Of a DNA stretch of 45,647 bases, positions 24,921 through 31,929 are shown in pieces. Each line of letters opens with the position of its first letter. The stretch's first letter is position 1. A model generated the notes under the pieces. That model did no database searches. It had not been told where the DNA came from and worked only from the letters and a program-made list of their open reading frames with translations. This stretch comes from a virus, in IMG/VR virus record IMGVR_UViG_3300018083_000048, positions 1-45,647 of that record, one strand, 5' to 3'. The position numbers were made by a program, and so were the translations under genes.

Positions 24921-25367
24921 ATGAAATTCGACTTCAAGAAATTCCTGGCCGTCGTCGGCCAGGTCGGCCCGATCATCCTCGCCGCGACGCCTGGCGGCGA
25001 GAAGATCCCGAAGGATCTGATCGGAAAGATCGTCGGCGCGATCGGCGAGGCGCAGGAGATCAAGGGCGCGAGCGGGCCGGATAAGAAGGCGCACGTGCTC
25101 AAGGTCCTCGCGGCCGGCGTCGACGTCGCGAACGCAACCGGGCGCGTGAACCTCGACGGCGCCGCGATCAACAGCGTCGCGAGCGCCGGGATCGACAACG
25201 TGATCGCGACGGTCCATATCATCCAGGGATCGAAAGTCGCGGTCGAACCTGGCGCGACGGCGCCGGCCGTCGGCGCCGCCGCCGGCGTCGAGCAGGGCGG
25301 GATCGCCGGCGACACCGGCGAACACGCATCGCACGGACACGGGTCCGGCGACAACCTCAAAAAGTAG
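24921..25367 (+). CDS. Unknown small phage protein
   Basis: A 148-aa protein of unknown function. Residues 5-30 contain a mildly hydrophobic helix (FLAVVGQVGPIILAATPGG). An alternating helix region follows (DLIGKIVGAIGEAQEI, HVLKVLAAGVDVANAT), and the C-terminus is Gly/Ala/His-rich and probably disordered. AAGGAGCGTGACTC precedes the ATG. It lies between the lysis/methyltransferase region and the early promoters. Confidence 0.6.
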   Translation: MKFDFKKFLAVVGQVGPIILAATPGGEKIPKDLIGKIVGAIGEAQEIKGASGPDKKAHVLKVLAAGVDVANATGRVNLDGAAINSVASAGIDNVIATVHIIQGSKVAVEPGATAPAVGAAAGVEQGGIAGDTGEHASHGHGSGDNLKK

Positions 25368-25596
25368 CAGGCGGCGCCGGCGAGCTCCTCGACGCTCGTC
25401 GGCGCCCGCTCCCGCCCAGGGCCGCCCGGCCCGCGCTCCGCCGCGAGGTAGTCTAGCGCGCGCGATCTATATAGGCGATTCAAAAAGCAGCATGAACATT
25501 GGGGTTTTTGCGTCCTCTTGACACGCGTTCGCGGATTTGCTAATCTGTTTCTTGTCGACGGCAATTCCGCCGAACGACACTCGAAAGGATCGCCCC
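25368..25596. promoter_or_regulatory. Noncoding early control region with AT-rich patch
   Basis: A 229-base gene-free stretch. The first part is GC-rich. From about 25460 to 25515 it turns AT-rich (ATCTATATAGGCG, CAAAAAGCAGC, GGGGTTTTTG), which stands out in this genome. A strong promoter follows. The 8-base palindrome CTATATAG and the CAAAAA/TTTTTG inverted arms may be protein-binding or pausing elements. Confidence 0.5.
25517..25546 (+). promoter_or_regulatory. Early promoter 1 (sigma70 consensus)
   Basis: TTGACA at 25518-25523, a 17-base spacer and TAATCT at 25541-25546. The spacer holds the near-palindrome CGCGTTCGCG. The 28 bases from C25517 recur exactly at 26248 in the second early promoter. 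The first gene, at 25597, lies about 45 bases downstream of the predicted start of transcription. Confidence 0.85.
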
Positions 25597-25779
25597 GTGA
25601 ACGACTCCACCCTCGCCGCCTTCCGCCAGATCGCCGCCGACATGATCGGCCCGACCGACTGGCAATGGATCGGCCCGCACGCATCGCAGCGGATGTTCGG
25701 GATCACACGCGAGCGCGCGGAAGCGTTCGCGGCCCGGCACGGCGGCGAGGCTCGCGAGATGGCGAAGGGGGGCCGCTAA
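25597..25779 (+). CDS. Unknown small early protein
   Basis: A 60-aa protein, first gene after early promoter 1. It contains a Trp pair (DWQWIGPH) and an amphipathic helix ITRERAEAFAARHG. No family was recognised. The GTG at 25597 is chosen because GAAAGGA lies 9 bases upstream and because upstream starts would overlap the promoter. Confidence 0.65.
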   Translation: MNDSTLAAFRQIAADMIGPTDWQWIGPHASQRMFGITRERAEAFAARHGGEAREMAKGGR

Positions 25780-26000
25780 TGGCCGCCCTCGCGCTCTACA
25801 AGCCGGCGTTCGTCGATCACTTCCAGTCCGCGACGTACTGCCACGTGATGACACGCGTAGAGGCCGACGGCTCGCTCGTCGCGATCTTCGCCGACGGCCA
25901 CGAATCGCCGTCCGTCTATCCGACGGCGGCCGCGATGATCGAGGCCGGCGCGCTCGACTGGCGCGAGCGGATGATCCCGGTTCACGGAGGCGCCCGCTAA
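25779..26000 (+). CDS. Unknown small early protein
   Basis: A 73-aa protein sharing one base between its ATG and the preceding TAA. Two strands around HVMTRVEADGSLVAIFADG and a helix reading YPTAAAMIEAG are visible. No family was recognised. It belongs to the same early transcript as its neighbours. Confidence 0.65.
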   Translation: MAALALYKPAFVDHFQSATYCHVMTRVEADGSLVAIFADGHESPSVYPTAAAMIEAGALDWRERMIPVHGGAR

Positions 26001-26215
26001 TGGCCGCCGCCGTCGTGCTCGTGTCCGTCGTCTGTCCCGCGTGCGGGTTCGGCCTCAATCACATCACCTCAGAGGATCGTCGAGGCGAGTACGCCGACGC
26101 GCTCGTCGGCCCGCTCGCGGCCGCGTGCGAGTCCTGCGGCGCGCAGATCACGATCCCCGCGTCCGCGGTTCACGACGCGCAACACGAGTGCCTGCGTCTA
26201 CTCGGCGAGGACTAG
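26000..26215 (+). CDS. Zinc-ribbon protein
   Basis: A 71-aa protein with two CxxC knuckles (CPACG at ~12 and CESCG at ~43), which make a zinc ribbon of about 30 residues. It shares one base with the preceding stop. A small DNA/RNA-binding or host-takeover role is possible but not shown. Confidence 0.65.
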   Translation: MAAAVVLVSVVCPACGFGLNHITSEDRRGEYADALVGPLAAACESCGAQITIPASAVHDAQHECLRLLGED

Positions 26216-26247
26216 AACCCGGGGGAAACACTCAGGAAATCGGCCCG

Positions 26248-26277
26248 CTTGACACGCGTTCGCGGATTTGCTAATAT
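26248..26277 (+). promoter_or_regulatory. Early promoter 2 (near-duplicate of promoter 1)
   Basis: TTGACA at 26249-26254, a 17-base spacer and TAATAT at 26272-26277. The first 28 bases are identical to 25517-25544, including the CGCGTTCGCG near-palindrome between the boxes. Transcription should begin near 26284, next to the ATG at 26285, so the transcript may be leaderless. Confidence 0.85.
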
Positions 26278-26284
26278 GGTTTAC

Positions 26285-26548
26285 ATGATGACGCGCGACG
26301 AACTCCAGACCGCTTTCAACGCCGCCGACGCCGCCGTCGTCGTCGCGGCCCGCAACATCCGGATCGCCGAACGCCGGAAGCGCCAGGATCCCGCCGCCTA
26401 CGTCGCCGCCGATCTCGCGCTCACCGAAGCCGGCGCCGCGCTCGAGGCCGCAGAGGCCGCGCTCGTCGCCGCCCTCGTGATCGAGGAGGCCGACGCCGCC
26501 GCGGCCGCCGTCGCGCCCGATTTCGTCAACCTCGCGTTTCAGTTTTAA
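26285..26548 (+). CDS. Ala-rich helical protein, probable leaderless start
   Basis: An 87-aa protein, largely one long Ala-rich helix (FNAADAAVVVAARNIRIAE, AALEAAEAALVAALV). The ATG at 26276 overlaps the -10 box of early promoter 2. The ATGs at 26285 and 26288 lie at the expected transcription start, so I use 26285. No ribosome site exists. Function unknown; it precedes a Cro-like gene. Confidence 0.6.
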   Translation: MMTRDELQTAFNAADAAVVVAARNIRIAERRKRQDPAAYVAADLALTEAGAALEAAEAALVAALVIEEADAAAAAVAPDFVNLAFQF

Positions 26549-26557
26549 GGGATCACA

Positions 26558-26752
26558 ATGAAGGAAATCGATCCGCTCGAGAGGCTCAACGCGTTCGTCG
26601 CCAAACACAAAACCCAGGCGGCAGCCGCCGACGCGCTCGGCGTGTCGCGCCCGTACCTGTCCGACATCATCAACGGCCGCCGCGATTTCTCCGACGCGAT
26701 CCTCGCGCGCCTGGGGCTCCGTCGCGTCGTCGTCGCCGCCGTCGCCGCGTAG
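26558..26752 (+). CDS. Cro/C1-type helix-turn-helix regulator
   Basis: A 64-aa protein consisting of one HTH domain: TQAAAADALGVSRPYLSDII is the recognition unit, followed by NGRRDFSDAILARLGL. It has the size and layout of Cro-like repressors. It lies just downstream of early promoter 2, and both early promoters share a near-palindromic spacer. Autoregulation at those sites is a reasonable inference. There is no C-terminal dimer or cleavage domain as in lambda CI. Confidence 0.8.
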   Translation: MKEIDPLERLNAFVAKHKTQAAAADALGVSRPYLSDIINGRRDFSDAILARLGLRRVVVAAVAA

Positions 26753-26762
26753 AGGTTCCATC

Positions 26763-27080
26763 ATGATCAACAGCAACGATCCGATCGTCGACGCGTCGGG
26801 CCGGTTCCTGGCGCCGCCGCAGGGCACGCTCGAGCGGCCCGCCGGCCCGTGGGATGAGAACCGCGGCCGCGCCGTTCGCCAGGCGCTCACCGGCGAGCGC
26901 CCGCGCGCCGTGCGCGAGGCCGAAACCGTCGCGCGGATGAACGCCGCGCACCCGGGCGCGTCCTGGCATTTCGTGACGCATCCGACTGTCGGCCGGGTCC
27001 TCGTGAGCGTTCCCGGCGACGACGACGCGCCGGCCTCGTCGGAGGTGCTCGCGGAGATGGCACACGGGCGGCAATCATGA
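26763..27080 (+). CDS. Unknown early protein
   Basis: A 105-aa protein of unknown function. The N-terminus is extended and Pro-rich. A middle helix (REAETVARMNAAH) is followed by WHFVTHPTVGRVLVSVPG, which reads as a beta hairpin. It overlaps the next start by 4 bases (ATGA). Confidence 0.6.
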   Translation: MINSNDPIVDASGRFLAPPQGTLERPAGPWDENRGRAVRQALTGERPRAVREAETVARMNAAHPGASWHFVTHPTVGRVLVSVPGDDDAPASSEVLAEMAHGRQS

Positions 27081-27280
27081 ACGGCACCGCGGGCGCTCCC
27101 GTCGTCGGCGATTTCATCACGATCCCCGCGTGGCAACGCTCCGGCCAGGTGATAGACACTCGGCCGGCCACGATGGGCACGGAGCACGCCGTCGAGGTGC
27201 TCGTCGAGCATTGTCCAGACGATCCGCGGCCGAAGTGGTACCGGCTCGAGCCTGGCGAATTCACCAATGAGGGGCAATGA
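27077..27280 (+). CDS. Unknown small early protein, possible SH3-like barrel
   Basis: A 67-aa protein with a strand-turn pattern (VVGDFITIPAW, GQVIDTRPAT, AVEVLVEH, KWYRLEPGEF) reminiscent of small SH3-type barrels. This resemblance is structural only; no family was recognised. ATGA overlaps join it to both neighbours. Confidence 0.6.
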   Translation: MNGTAGAPVVGDFITIPAWQRSGQVIDTRPATMGTEHAVEVLVEHCPDDPRPKWYRLEPGEFTNEGQ

Positions 27281-27498
27281 TCACGAACTACACGATCCGG
27301 CATCGGACACGCGGCGACGTCGGCGGGTTCCCGTCCCAGGTGGAAGCGACGCTCGTCGCGCTCGAGATCGGATGGCCGCTCGACGAGTGGGAGATCGAAC
27401 CCGTCGACGGCCTCGAGCGCGCCGACGCCGCACCGTTCGCCGATCTCCAACAAACCCCGGCGAGGGATCGCGCGCTCGATCGATGGGCCCGGGCATGA
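27277..27498 (+). CDS. Unknown small early protein
   Basis: A 73-aa protein of unknown function. It has an N-terminal strand (NYTIRHRTR), a central helix (VEATLVALEIG) and an acidic middle (DEWEIEPVDGLERAD). It closes a three-gene overlapping unit and is followed by an 84-base gap with a hairpin. Confidence 0.6.
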   Translation: MITNYTIRHRTRGDVGGFPSQVEATLVALEIGWPLDEWEIEPVDGLERADAAPFADLQQTPARDRALDRWARA

Positions 27499-27515
27499 GA
27501 CAGTAAACCGACGGC

Positions 27516-27544
27516 CGCGGGCACCCTGGCGAGGGAGGGCCGCG
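27516..27544 (+). promoter_or_regulatory. Intergenic RNA hairpin with TGGCGA loop
   Basis: CGCGG at 27516-27520 pairs with CCGCG at 27540-27544. An inner CCC/GGG stem (27524-27526 with 27533-27535) closes the six-base loop TGGCGA. The same apical sequence, CCTGGCGAGGGA, occurs in the hairpin at 31132-31168. Both hairpins precede genes by a similar distance. Confidence 0.45.
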
Positions 27545-27582
27545 ATCGTCACGTCGATCAACAGCACGAGGAGCACCGAACC

Positions 27583-27966
27583 ATGAGCACCGATCAGGTA
27601 CTACCGCGCGACGAATTTTCCACACGACTCCGCGAGCTCACGAACAATCCGGCCGCCATCCGCTCGAGCTCGACGATCACGATCACAGACGACTACGGGA
27701 ATACGTCGACGTGGATCGTCGACGGGTTCCGACACGACGGGAAAGACGAACTCCTGCTGCAGCGGATCGGCGCCGACGAAAAGGCGATCCGGCTCGTGCT
27801 CCCGCCGCGCGTCATGTCGGCGATCGTAGGGCAGCGCGAGCGCGCGAACAAAGTCACGCGCCGGCGCGCGGCGACGAAGGGCCTCGAGACGAAGCGCGAG
27901 CGCGGGATCGATCCGGCCGCAGCGATCCGTGGCCGCGGCGGGAAACGCAAGGGCGGCCGCTCGTGA
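27583..27966 (+). CDS. Unknown basic early protein
   Basis: A 127-aa protein. The N-terminal half has strands (SSTITITDDYG, STWIVDGFRH, ELLLQRIG) and the C-terminal ~50 residues are strongly basic (VTRRRAATKGLETKRERG, GRGGKRKGGR), which suggests nucleic-acid contact. No family was recognised. An AGGAGCACC ribosome site precedes the ATG. Confidence 0.65.
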   Translation: MSTDQVLPRDEFSTRLRELTNNPAAIRSSSTITITDDYGNTSTWIVDGFRHDGKDELLLQRIGADEKAIRLVLPPRVMSAIVGQRERANKVTRRRAATKGLETKRERGIDPAAAIRGRGGKRKGGRS

Positions 27967-28232
27967 GAAATCAGTCCATGAAACGAAAGGCCGAAAACGG
28001 CGAGGCGCTCGACGTCGAGAGCATGATCGCGCTCGCGGCGCCGGAGGGCGGGACGCTCTACGCGGGAACGTTCCGGCTCGATCGGTTCGTCGAGGGCGTC
28101 GACTACTTCGTCGGCTCGACAGAGCAGTGGATATGGTCGATCGGGCGGCGCCTGAGCGACGGCGCGATCTTCGCCGCGCTCGACTCGAGGTTCGCGGGAA
28201 ACCCGGAGTTTCATTGTCTATGGCTCCGATGA
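27963..28232 (+). CDS. Unknown small early protein
   Basis: An 89-aa protein starting with a GTG that overlaps the preceding stop. The core TEQWIWSIGRRLSDGAIFAA alternates aromatic and hydrophobic residues, and the end reads EFHCLWLR. The pattern resembles small phage proteins that display a status from input arguments, but no family is certain. It overlaps the next gene by 13 bases. Confidence 0.6.
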   Translation: MRNQSMKRKAENGEALDVESMIALAAPEGGTLYAGTFRLDRFVEGVDYFVGSTEQWIWSIGRRLSDGAIFAALDSRFAGNPEFHCLWLR

Positions 28233-28375
28233 TCCTGATCGCCGGCGGGCTCGCGCTCGTCGGCGTCGTCGCGCTCGCGGTTCGTACGATCGTACGGCTC
28301 CGCCGGCCAGGCGTCGAGGCGCGTCGGCTCTCGAGCCTGGGCACGGTCGAGGCGCACCGGGAGCGACGGCCATGA
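28220..28375 (+). CDS. Small single-pass membrane protein
   Basis: A 51-aa protein. Residues 3-21 (PMILIAGGLALVGVVALAV) form a membrane helix, followed by a basic tail. The basic residues after the helix suggest a cytoplasmic C-terminus. Its stop overlaps the start of the Dam gene. Function unknown. Confidence 0.55.
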   Translation: MAPMILIAGGLALVGVVALAVRTIVRLRRPGVEARRLSSLGTVEAHRERRP

Positions 28376-29004
28376 GTCGCACGAACACGGCCGCCCGCCA
28401 TTCATGCGACTCGCCGGAATGGTTCACGCCGCGCGAGTACGTCGAGGCCGCGCGCCAGGTGCTCGGCGCGATCGATCTCGATCCGGCGTCTCACGTCGAG
28501 GCGAATCGGATCGTCCGCGCGCGCCGGTTCTACACGGCGAAGCAGAACGGACTCCGGCGCCCGTGGGCGGGCCGCGTGTTCGTGAACCCGCCGGGAGGAC
28601 TCACGGCGGAATTCTGGCACCGACTGATCGACGCGTGGGAGGCCCGGGAGATCTCCGCCGCGATCTGGATCGGGTACTCGCTCGAGCAGCTTCAAACGCT
28701 GCAAGGGTACGAGGTGCGATCCCCGCTCGCGTTCCCGTTCTGCGTACCTGATCGCCGGATCCCGTTCGTCGAGTCGACGGCGAAGCGCGATCTCCGGCGC
28801 CAGGCAGTCGAGGTGCACAATCGGAACGTGCGCGAGGCGATCAGGGACGCGGAGAAACGGGGCGACGGCACGAGCGCGATCGGGCCGCTTCGCGAATTCA
28901 AGGCGGCCGCGCAACCGTCGCACGCGAACTACATCACGTACATAGGGCGCGCGTCGGCCAGGTTCGCGCGCGTGTTCGGCGAATTCGGCGAGGTGCGACG
29001 TTGA
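28372..29004 (+). CDS. Phage DNA N6-adenine methyltransferase (Dam family)
   Basis: A 210-aa enzyme of the phage Dam family: SPEWFTPREYVEAARQVLG, the LDPAS motif near residue 36, then FVNPPGG at 70-76, the catalytic NPPx motif. It should add a methyl group to adenine N6; many relatives act on GATC. GATC is remarkably abundant in this genome. It forms a TTGA stop/start overlap with the C5 methyltransferase gene. Confidence 0.85.
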   Translation: MSRTNTAARHSCDSPEWFTPREYVEAARQVLGAIDLDPASHVEANRIVRARRFYTAKQNGLRRPWAGRVFVNPPGGLTAEFWHRLIDAWEAREISAAIWIGYSLEQLQTLQGYEVRSPLAFPFCVPDRRIPFVESTAKRDLRRQAVEVHNRNVREAIRDAEKRGDGTSAIGPLREFKAAAQPSHANYITYIGRASARFARVFGEFGEVRR

Positions 29005-31079
29005 AGTACTTGAGCGTGTGCAGCGGGATCGAGGCCGCCTCCGTCGCGTGGGGCCCGCTCGGATTCGATCCCGTCGCGTTCAGCGAGATCGAACCGTTCC
29101 CGTCGGCCGTGCTCGCTCACCACTATCCGACCGTCCCGAATTGGGGCGACATGATGAAATGGGAGTCGTGGCCTGATGCAATTATCGATGTTCTCGTCGG
29201 AGGAACTCCGTGCCAATCGTTCAGCGTCGCCGGGTTCCGAAAGGGACTGGCTGATCCGCGTGGCAACCTTGCCCTTACGTACCTTGCGATCGCTGATCGA
29301 TATCGCCCCCGTTGGATCGTTTGGGAGAACGTCCCCGGCGTCCTGTCCTCTGTCAGCCATGCCGCGCCCGATCCATGTGCGCCGCCGGCACCTCTGGACG
29401 TGGGACGCGACGGCGCAACAGTGGAGACTGACGACGAGTACGACGGAGAAGAATTACACGCATTCGGCTGTTTCCTGGCCGGATTATCAGAGCTCGGGTA
29501 CGGCGTGGCGTACGGAACTCTTGACGCTCAGTACTTCGGCCTGGCGCAGCGCCGGGAGCGTGTGTTCGTTGTCGGCTATCTTGGAGACTGGCGTCGTAGC
29601 AGCGCGGTACTACTTGAGCGGGGCAGCCTGTCGGGGGATCCTTCGCCGCGCCGCGAAGCGTGGGAAAAAATTGCCGGAACTCTTGGAGGGAGCTCTCAGA
29701 GCGGCGGGTTCAGAACGACGGACCTAGACAACTCCGGCGCGTTCATACCGGAGATCTCGCGCGACGTCGAGACGGCGGGCACACTCGACGCGGGCGACGG
29801 ATCCGCAACGCAGCGCGCCGTCGAGAGTAGTCGACTGATCCCCGTCGAGACGGCGCATTCGCTCGACGCCTACAGCGCCGGCCGCGCGACGGAGGACGGC
29901 ACGGGCCGCGGCTGTCCGTTGATCCCGACGGGCGACGTGATCGCGTTCGACACGACACAGATCACGCACCCGGCGAACCGGAGCAACCCTCAGCCCGGCG
30001 GGACGAGTCCACAACTCGCGGCCGCCGCGCACGCGCCGACGATCGCCTTCTCCGTCAAGGATCACGGCGGCGATGCAACGGAGGAGCTCTCGCCGACGCT
30101 CCGCTCTGGAAACGAGATCAACGCGAACGCGAGCGGCGGCGTGATGCCGGCGATCGCTTTCGAGCCTCGTGTCGCGAGCGGTCGACGGGAGGGGAAGATC
30201 GGCGACACGGCCGGCCCGCTCACGAAAGAATCGGATCGCGGCGACGGGTTCCCGTGTGTCGCGTACGGCGTGCACAGCGATCACTCTGTCGCGATGCGAG
30301 GAAACGGATCGGCCGAAGTCGCGTACGAGACGGATCGCGCGCGCGCCCTCGACACGAACGGCGGGTTCGCGCATTCGCAAGGCGGAACCGTCGTCGCGGC
30401 TCGAGCGGTCGCGTACGGGATAGGCTCGCACGCCGGAGCGGCCGACGCCGAAGTCAGCAACAAAAACCACGCGAGCGGCGGCCCGGCCGGCATGGGCATA
30501 CAGGAGGAGTGCTCGCACTCCATGAGGGCGGGCCGCGTTCCCGCCGTCGCATCGTTTCAGGAGGGCGGCGAGGAGTCGGTCGGGTTCTACGCTCAAGGCG
30601 GAACCCAGGGGATCTCGGCCGACACGACGGCGCCGTCGCTCAAGGTCGGCAACGGCAACGCCGGCCATCAGATCGCCGTCGCGTCGTTTCAGGAGTCGCA
30701 GAGCGGCGCGCGCGTCGGCGAGACGCATCCGACGCTCGACGCGCACAACGGATCGCGACGGCACCAGGGCGTCGTCGGGTTCGCCGACGTCGCCGATCCT
30801 GTCGCCGCCAATCAGGCCCGCACGTACACGCGGGAGGGCGCCGGAAATTTCCGAATGTCCAACGTCGCGCACAGCGCCGTGCAGGTCCGACGGCTCACGC
30901 CGCGCGAGTGTGAACGACTGCAAGGGTTCCCCGACGACTACACGCTGATCCCGTACCGGCGCAAACTCGCCGCCGACGGCCCGCGCTACAAGGCGCTCGG
31001 TAATTCGATGGCGGTTCCGGTCATGCGATGGATCGGGGAGCGGATCGCCATGGTCGACGAGATCGAACCGGAGGAGTAG
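29001..31079 (+). CDS. DNA (cytosine-5) methyltransferase with large insertion
   Basis: A 692-aa C5 methyltransferase. Motif I is SVCSGIEAASVAW, motif IV GGTPCQSFS (catalytic Cys71), motif VI WENVPG (Glu109), motif VIII QRRERVF. Motifs IX-X close the protein (RLTPRECERLQGFPDDYT; YKALGNSMAVPVM). Between VIII and IX lies a ~400-residue insertion rich in short repeats (AGTLDAGDGS, SPTLRSG, SNPQPGG), typical of long phage enzymes, where target recognition is expected. The start is a TTG preceded by GAGGTG. Codons 59-242 also encode an out-of-frame ORF, and there the codon choice departs from the genome norm. Confidence 0.92.
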   Translation: MKYLSVCSGIEAASVAWGPLGFDPVAFSEIEPFPSAVLAHHYPTVPNWGDMMKWESWPDAIIDVLVGGTPCQSFSVAGFRKGLADPRGNLALTYLAIADRYRPRWIVWENVPGVLSSVSHAAPDPCAPPAPLDVGRDGATVETDDEYDGEELHAFGCFLAGLSELGYGVAYGTLDAQYFGLAQRRERVFVVGYLGDWRRSSAVLLERGSLSGDPSPRREAWEKIAGTLGGSSQSGGFRTTDLDNSGAFIPEISRDVETAGTLDAGDGSATQRAVESSRLIPVETAHSLDAYSAGRATEDGTGRGCPLIPTGDVIAFDTTQITHPANRSNPQPGGTSPQLAAAAHAPTIAFSVKDHGGDATEELSPTLRSGNEINANASGGVMPAIAFEPRVASGRREGKIGDTAGPLTKESDRGDGFPCVAYGVHSDHSVAMRGNGSAEVAYETDRARALDTNGGFAHSQGGTVVAARAVAYGIGSHAGAADAEVSNKNHASGGPAGMGIQEECSHSMRAGRVPAVASFQEGGEESVGFYAQGGTQGISADTTAPSLKVGNGNAGHQIAVASFQESQSGARVGETHPTLDAHNGSRRHQGVVGFADVADPVAANQARTYTREGAGNFRMSNVAHSAVQVRRLTPRECERLQGFPDDYTLIPYRRKLAADGPRYKALGNSMAVPVMRWIGERIAMVDEIEPEE
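29176..29727 (+). CDS. Overprinted ORF inside the C5 methyltransferase gene
   Basis: A 183-aa ORF in the +1 frame, wholly nested in the methyltransferase gene, with GGGAG 10 bases before its ATG. It opens MQLSMFSSEELRANRSASPG, has SFGRTSPASC and LLTLSTSAW, and ends in a basic helical stretch (ACRGILRRAAKRGKKLPEL). From memory, similar proteins opening 'MFSSEE..SRSPGS' and carrying 'LETG..P.RYFLS..AC.GILRRA.KRGK.LP' are annotated in many phages at the same nested position. Over these codons the host frame uses CTT, TTA, ACT and GGA codons that are rare elsewhere, as dual coding would require. Function unknown. Confidence 0.75.
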   Translation: MQLSMFSSEELRANRSASPGSERDWLIRVATLPLRTLRSLIDIAPVGSFGRTSPASCPLSAMPRPIHVRRRHLWTWDATAQQWRLTTSTTEKNYTHSAVSWPDYQSSGTAWRTELLTLSTSAWRSAGSVCSLSAILETGVVAARYYLSGAACRGILRRAAKRGKKLPELLEGALRAAGSERRT

Positions 31080-31131
31080 TATCGGCGAGCGCCGGGAGGA
31101 GGGCGCCGCCGCGATCGTAGATGAAACACGA

Positions 31132-31168
31132 ACGCCGCCGGATCCTGGCGAGGGAAACCCGGCGGCGT
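31132..31168 (+). promoter_or_regulatory. Intergenic RNA hairpin with TGGCGA loop (second copy)
   Basis: ACGCCGCCGG at 31132-31141 pairs perfectly with CCGGCGGCGT at 31159-31168. In the loop, CC/GG at 31144-31145 and 31152-31153 closes TGGCGA, repeating the apical sequence of the hairpin at 27516-27544. It sits 28 bases before the GTG at 31196. It may also end the methyltransferase transcript. Confidence 0.5.
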
Positions 31169-31195
31169 CGTTCAGCACGAAAGGACCGTAACCCC

Positions 31196-31504
31196 GTGAG
31201 CGATAGCCATTCTACACGATCAGCTTTTCCCGCCGGAAATCCGCACTATCGGGAGGCCGCCCGGGCCTCGATCGCAATCGCGCGCGCCGGCCAGGCGCCG
31301 ACGCTGCAGCAGTCTGTCGCGCTCGAGCGGATCCGCGTCCGGTTACACGGCCGCGCGAACCGTCACGATCTCGGCACCTGGCGCGAGGATCCCGACGCGT
31401 CGGCCGTCGAGATCGTCGCGTGCTCGAGGTGTGGGGCCCGGGCGCACCTGTCGCGCGCGACGGGCGTCGCCGTCGTGTCGGAGCTCCTCAAGGCGTGCAA
31501 GTAA
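31196..31504 (+). CDS. Zinc-binding small protein
   Basis: A 102-aa protein. A helix near residues 19-35 (YREAARASIAIARAG) precedes a CSRCGARAHL segment, a probable half zinc site, and a final Cys three residues from the end. The GTG at 31196 is chosen because AAAGGA lies 10 bases upstream; an ATG at 31121 in frame would place the start within the hairpin's leader. Function unknown. Confidence 0.6.
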   Translation: MSDSHSTRSAFPAGNPHYREAARASIAIARAGQAPTLQQSVALERIRVRLHGRANRHDLGTWREDPDASAVEIVACSRCGARAHLSRATGVAVVSELLKACK

Positions 31505-31929
31505 TGGGCAGGTTCCGATCGACGTTCGGCGCGTTCAGGAGTGGCGAGGGCGCCGGCGAGCGGCGGCCGCTCCCGTCCTGTTTCAAGCATTACGATCGCG
31601 TGCTCGTCGGCGCCGATCGCGCGCCTGGGCGGCTCCTCAAGTGTGAGCGGAAACCGCCGGCGACGGGTTCGTACTTCAAAGTCAAAACGGACGGCGGCGA
31701 GTGGAGATGGCCCGACGTCCTCATCCTCGCCGGGACTGGCGCGAACGTCGCGACGTGCGAGGCCGGCGCCGGCCGGTTCATGACGGACAAGATCGGCGAC
31801 GGGCTCCTCTGTCCGAAACACGACGCGGAGATCTTCGGCTCGCCGGCGGATCACGCGCTCGACGCCGCCGATCCGGTTCGGCCGCGCGGCAACTCTCACA
31901 AGTGGAAACGCGGAAGGGGTTCACGATGA
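31504..31929 (+). CDS. Unknown early protein
   Basis: A 141-aa protein sharing one base with the preceding stop. Three Cys/His-containing segments (PSCFKHYDRVL, LKCERKP, LLCPKHDAEIF) suggest metal binding. The C-terminus is basic (HKWKRGRGSR). No family was recognised. Confidence 0.6.
   Translation: MGRFRSTFGAFRSGEGAGERRPLPSCFKHYDRVLVGADRAPGRLLKCERKPPATGSYFKVKTDGGEWRWPDVLILAGTGANVATCEAGAGRFMTDKIGDGLLCPKHDAEIFGSPADHALDAADPVRPRGNSHKWKRGRGSR

Noticed and set aside
25597-28232. Lysogeny module
   Set aside because: A Cro-like protein and twin promoters are present, but there is no integrase, no larger CI-type repressor, no divergent promoter arrangement and no minus-strand gene. The evidence does not support lysogeny.
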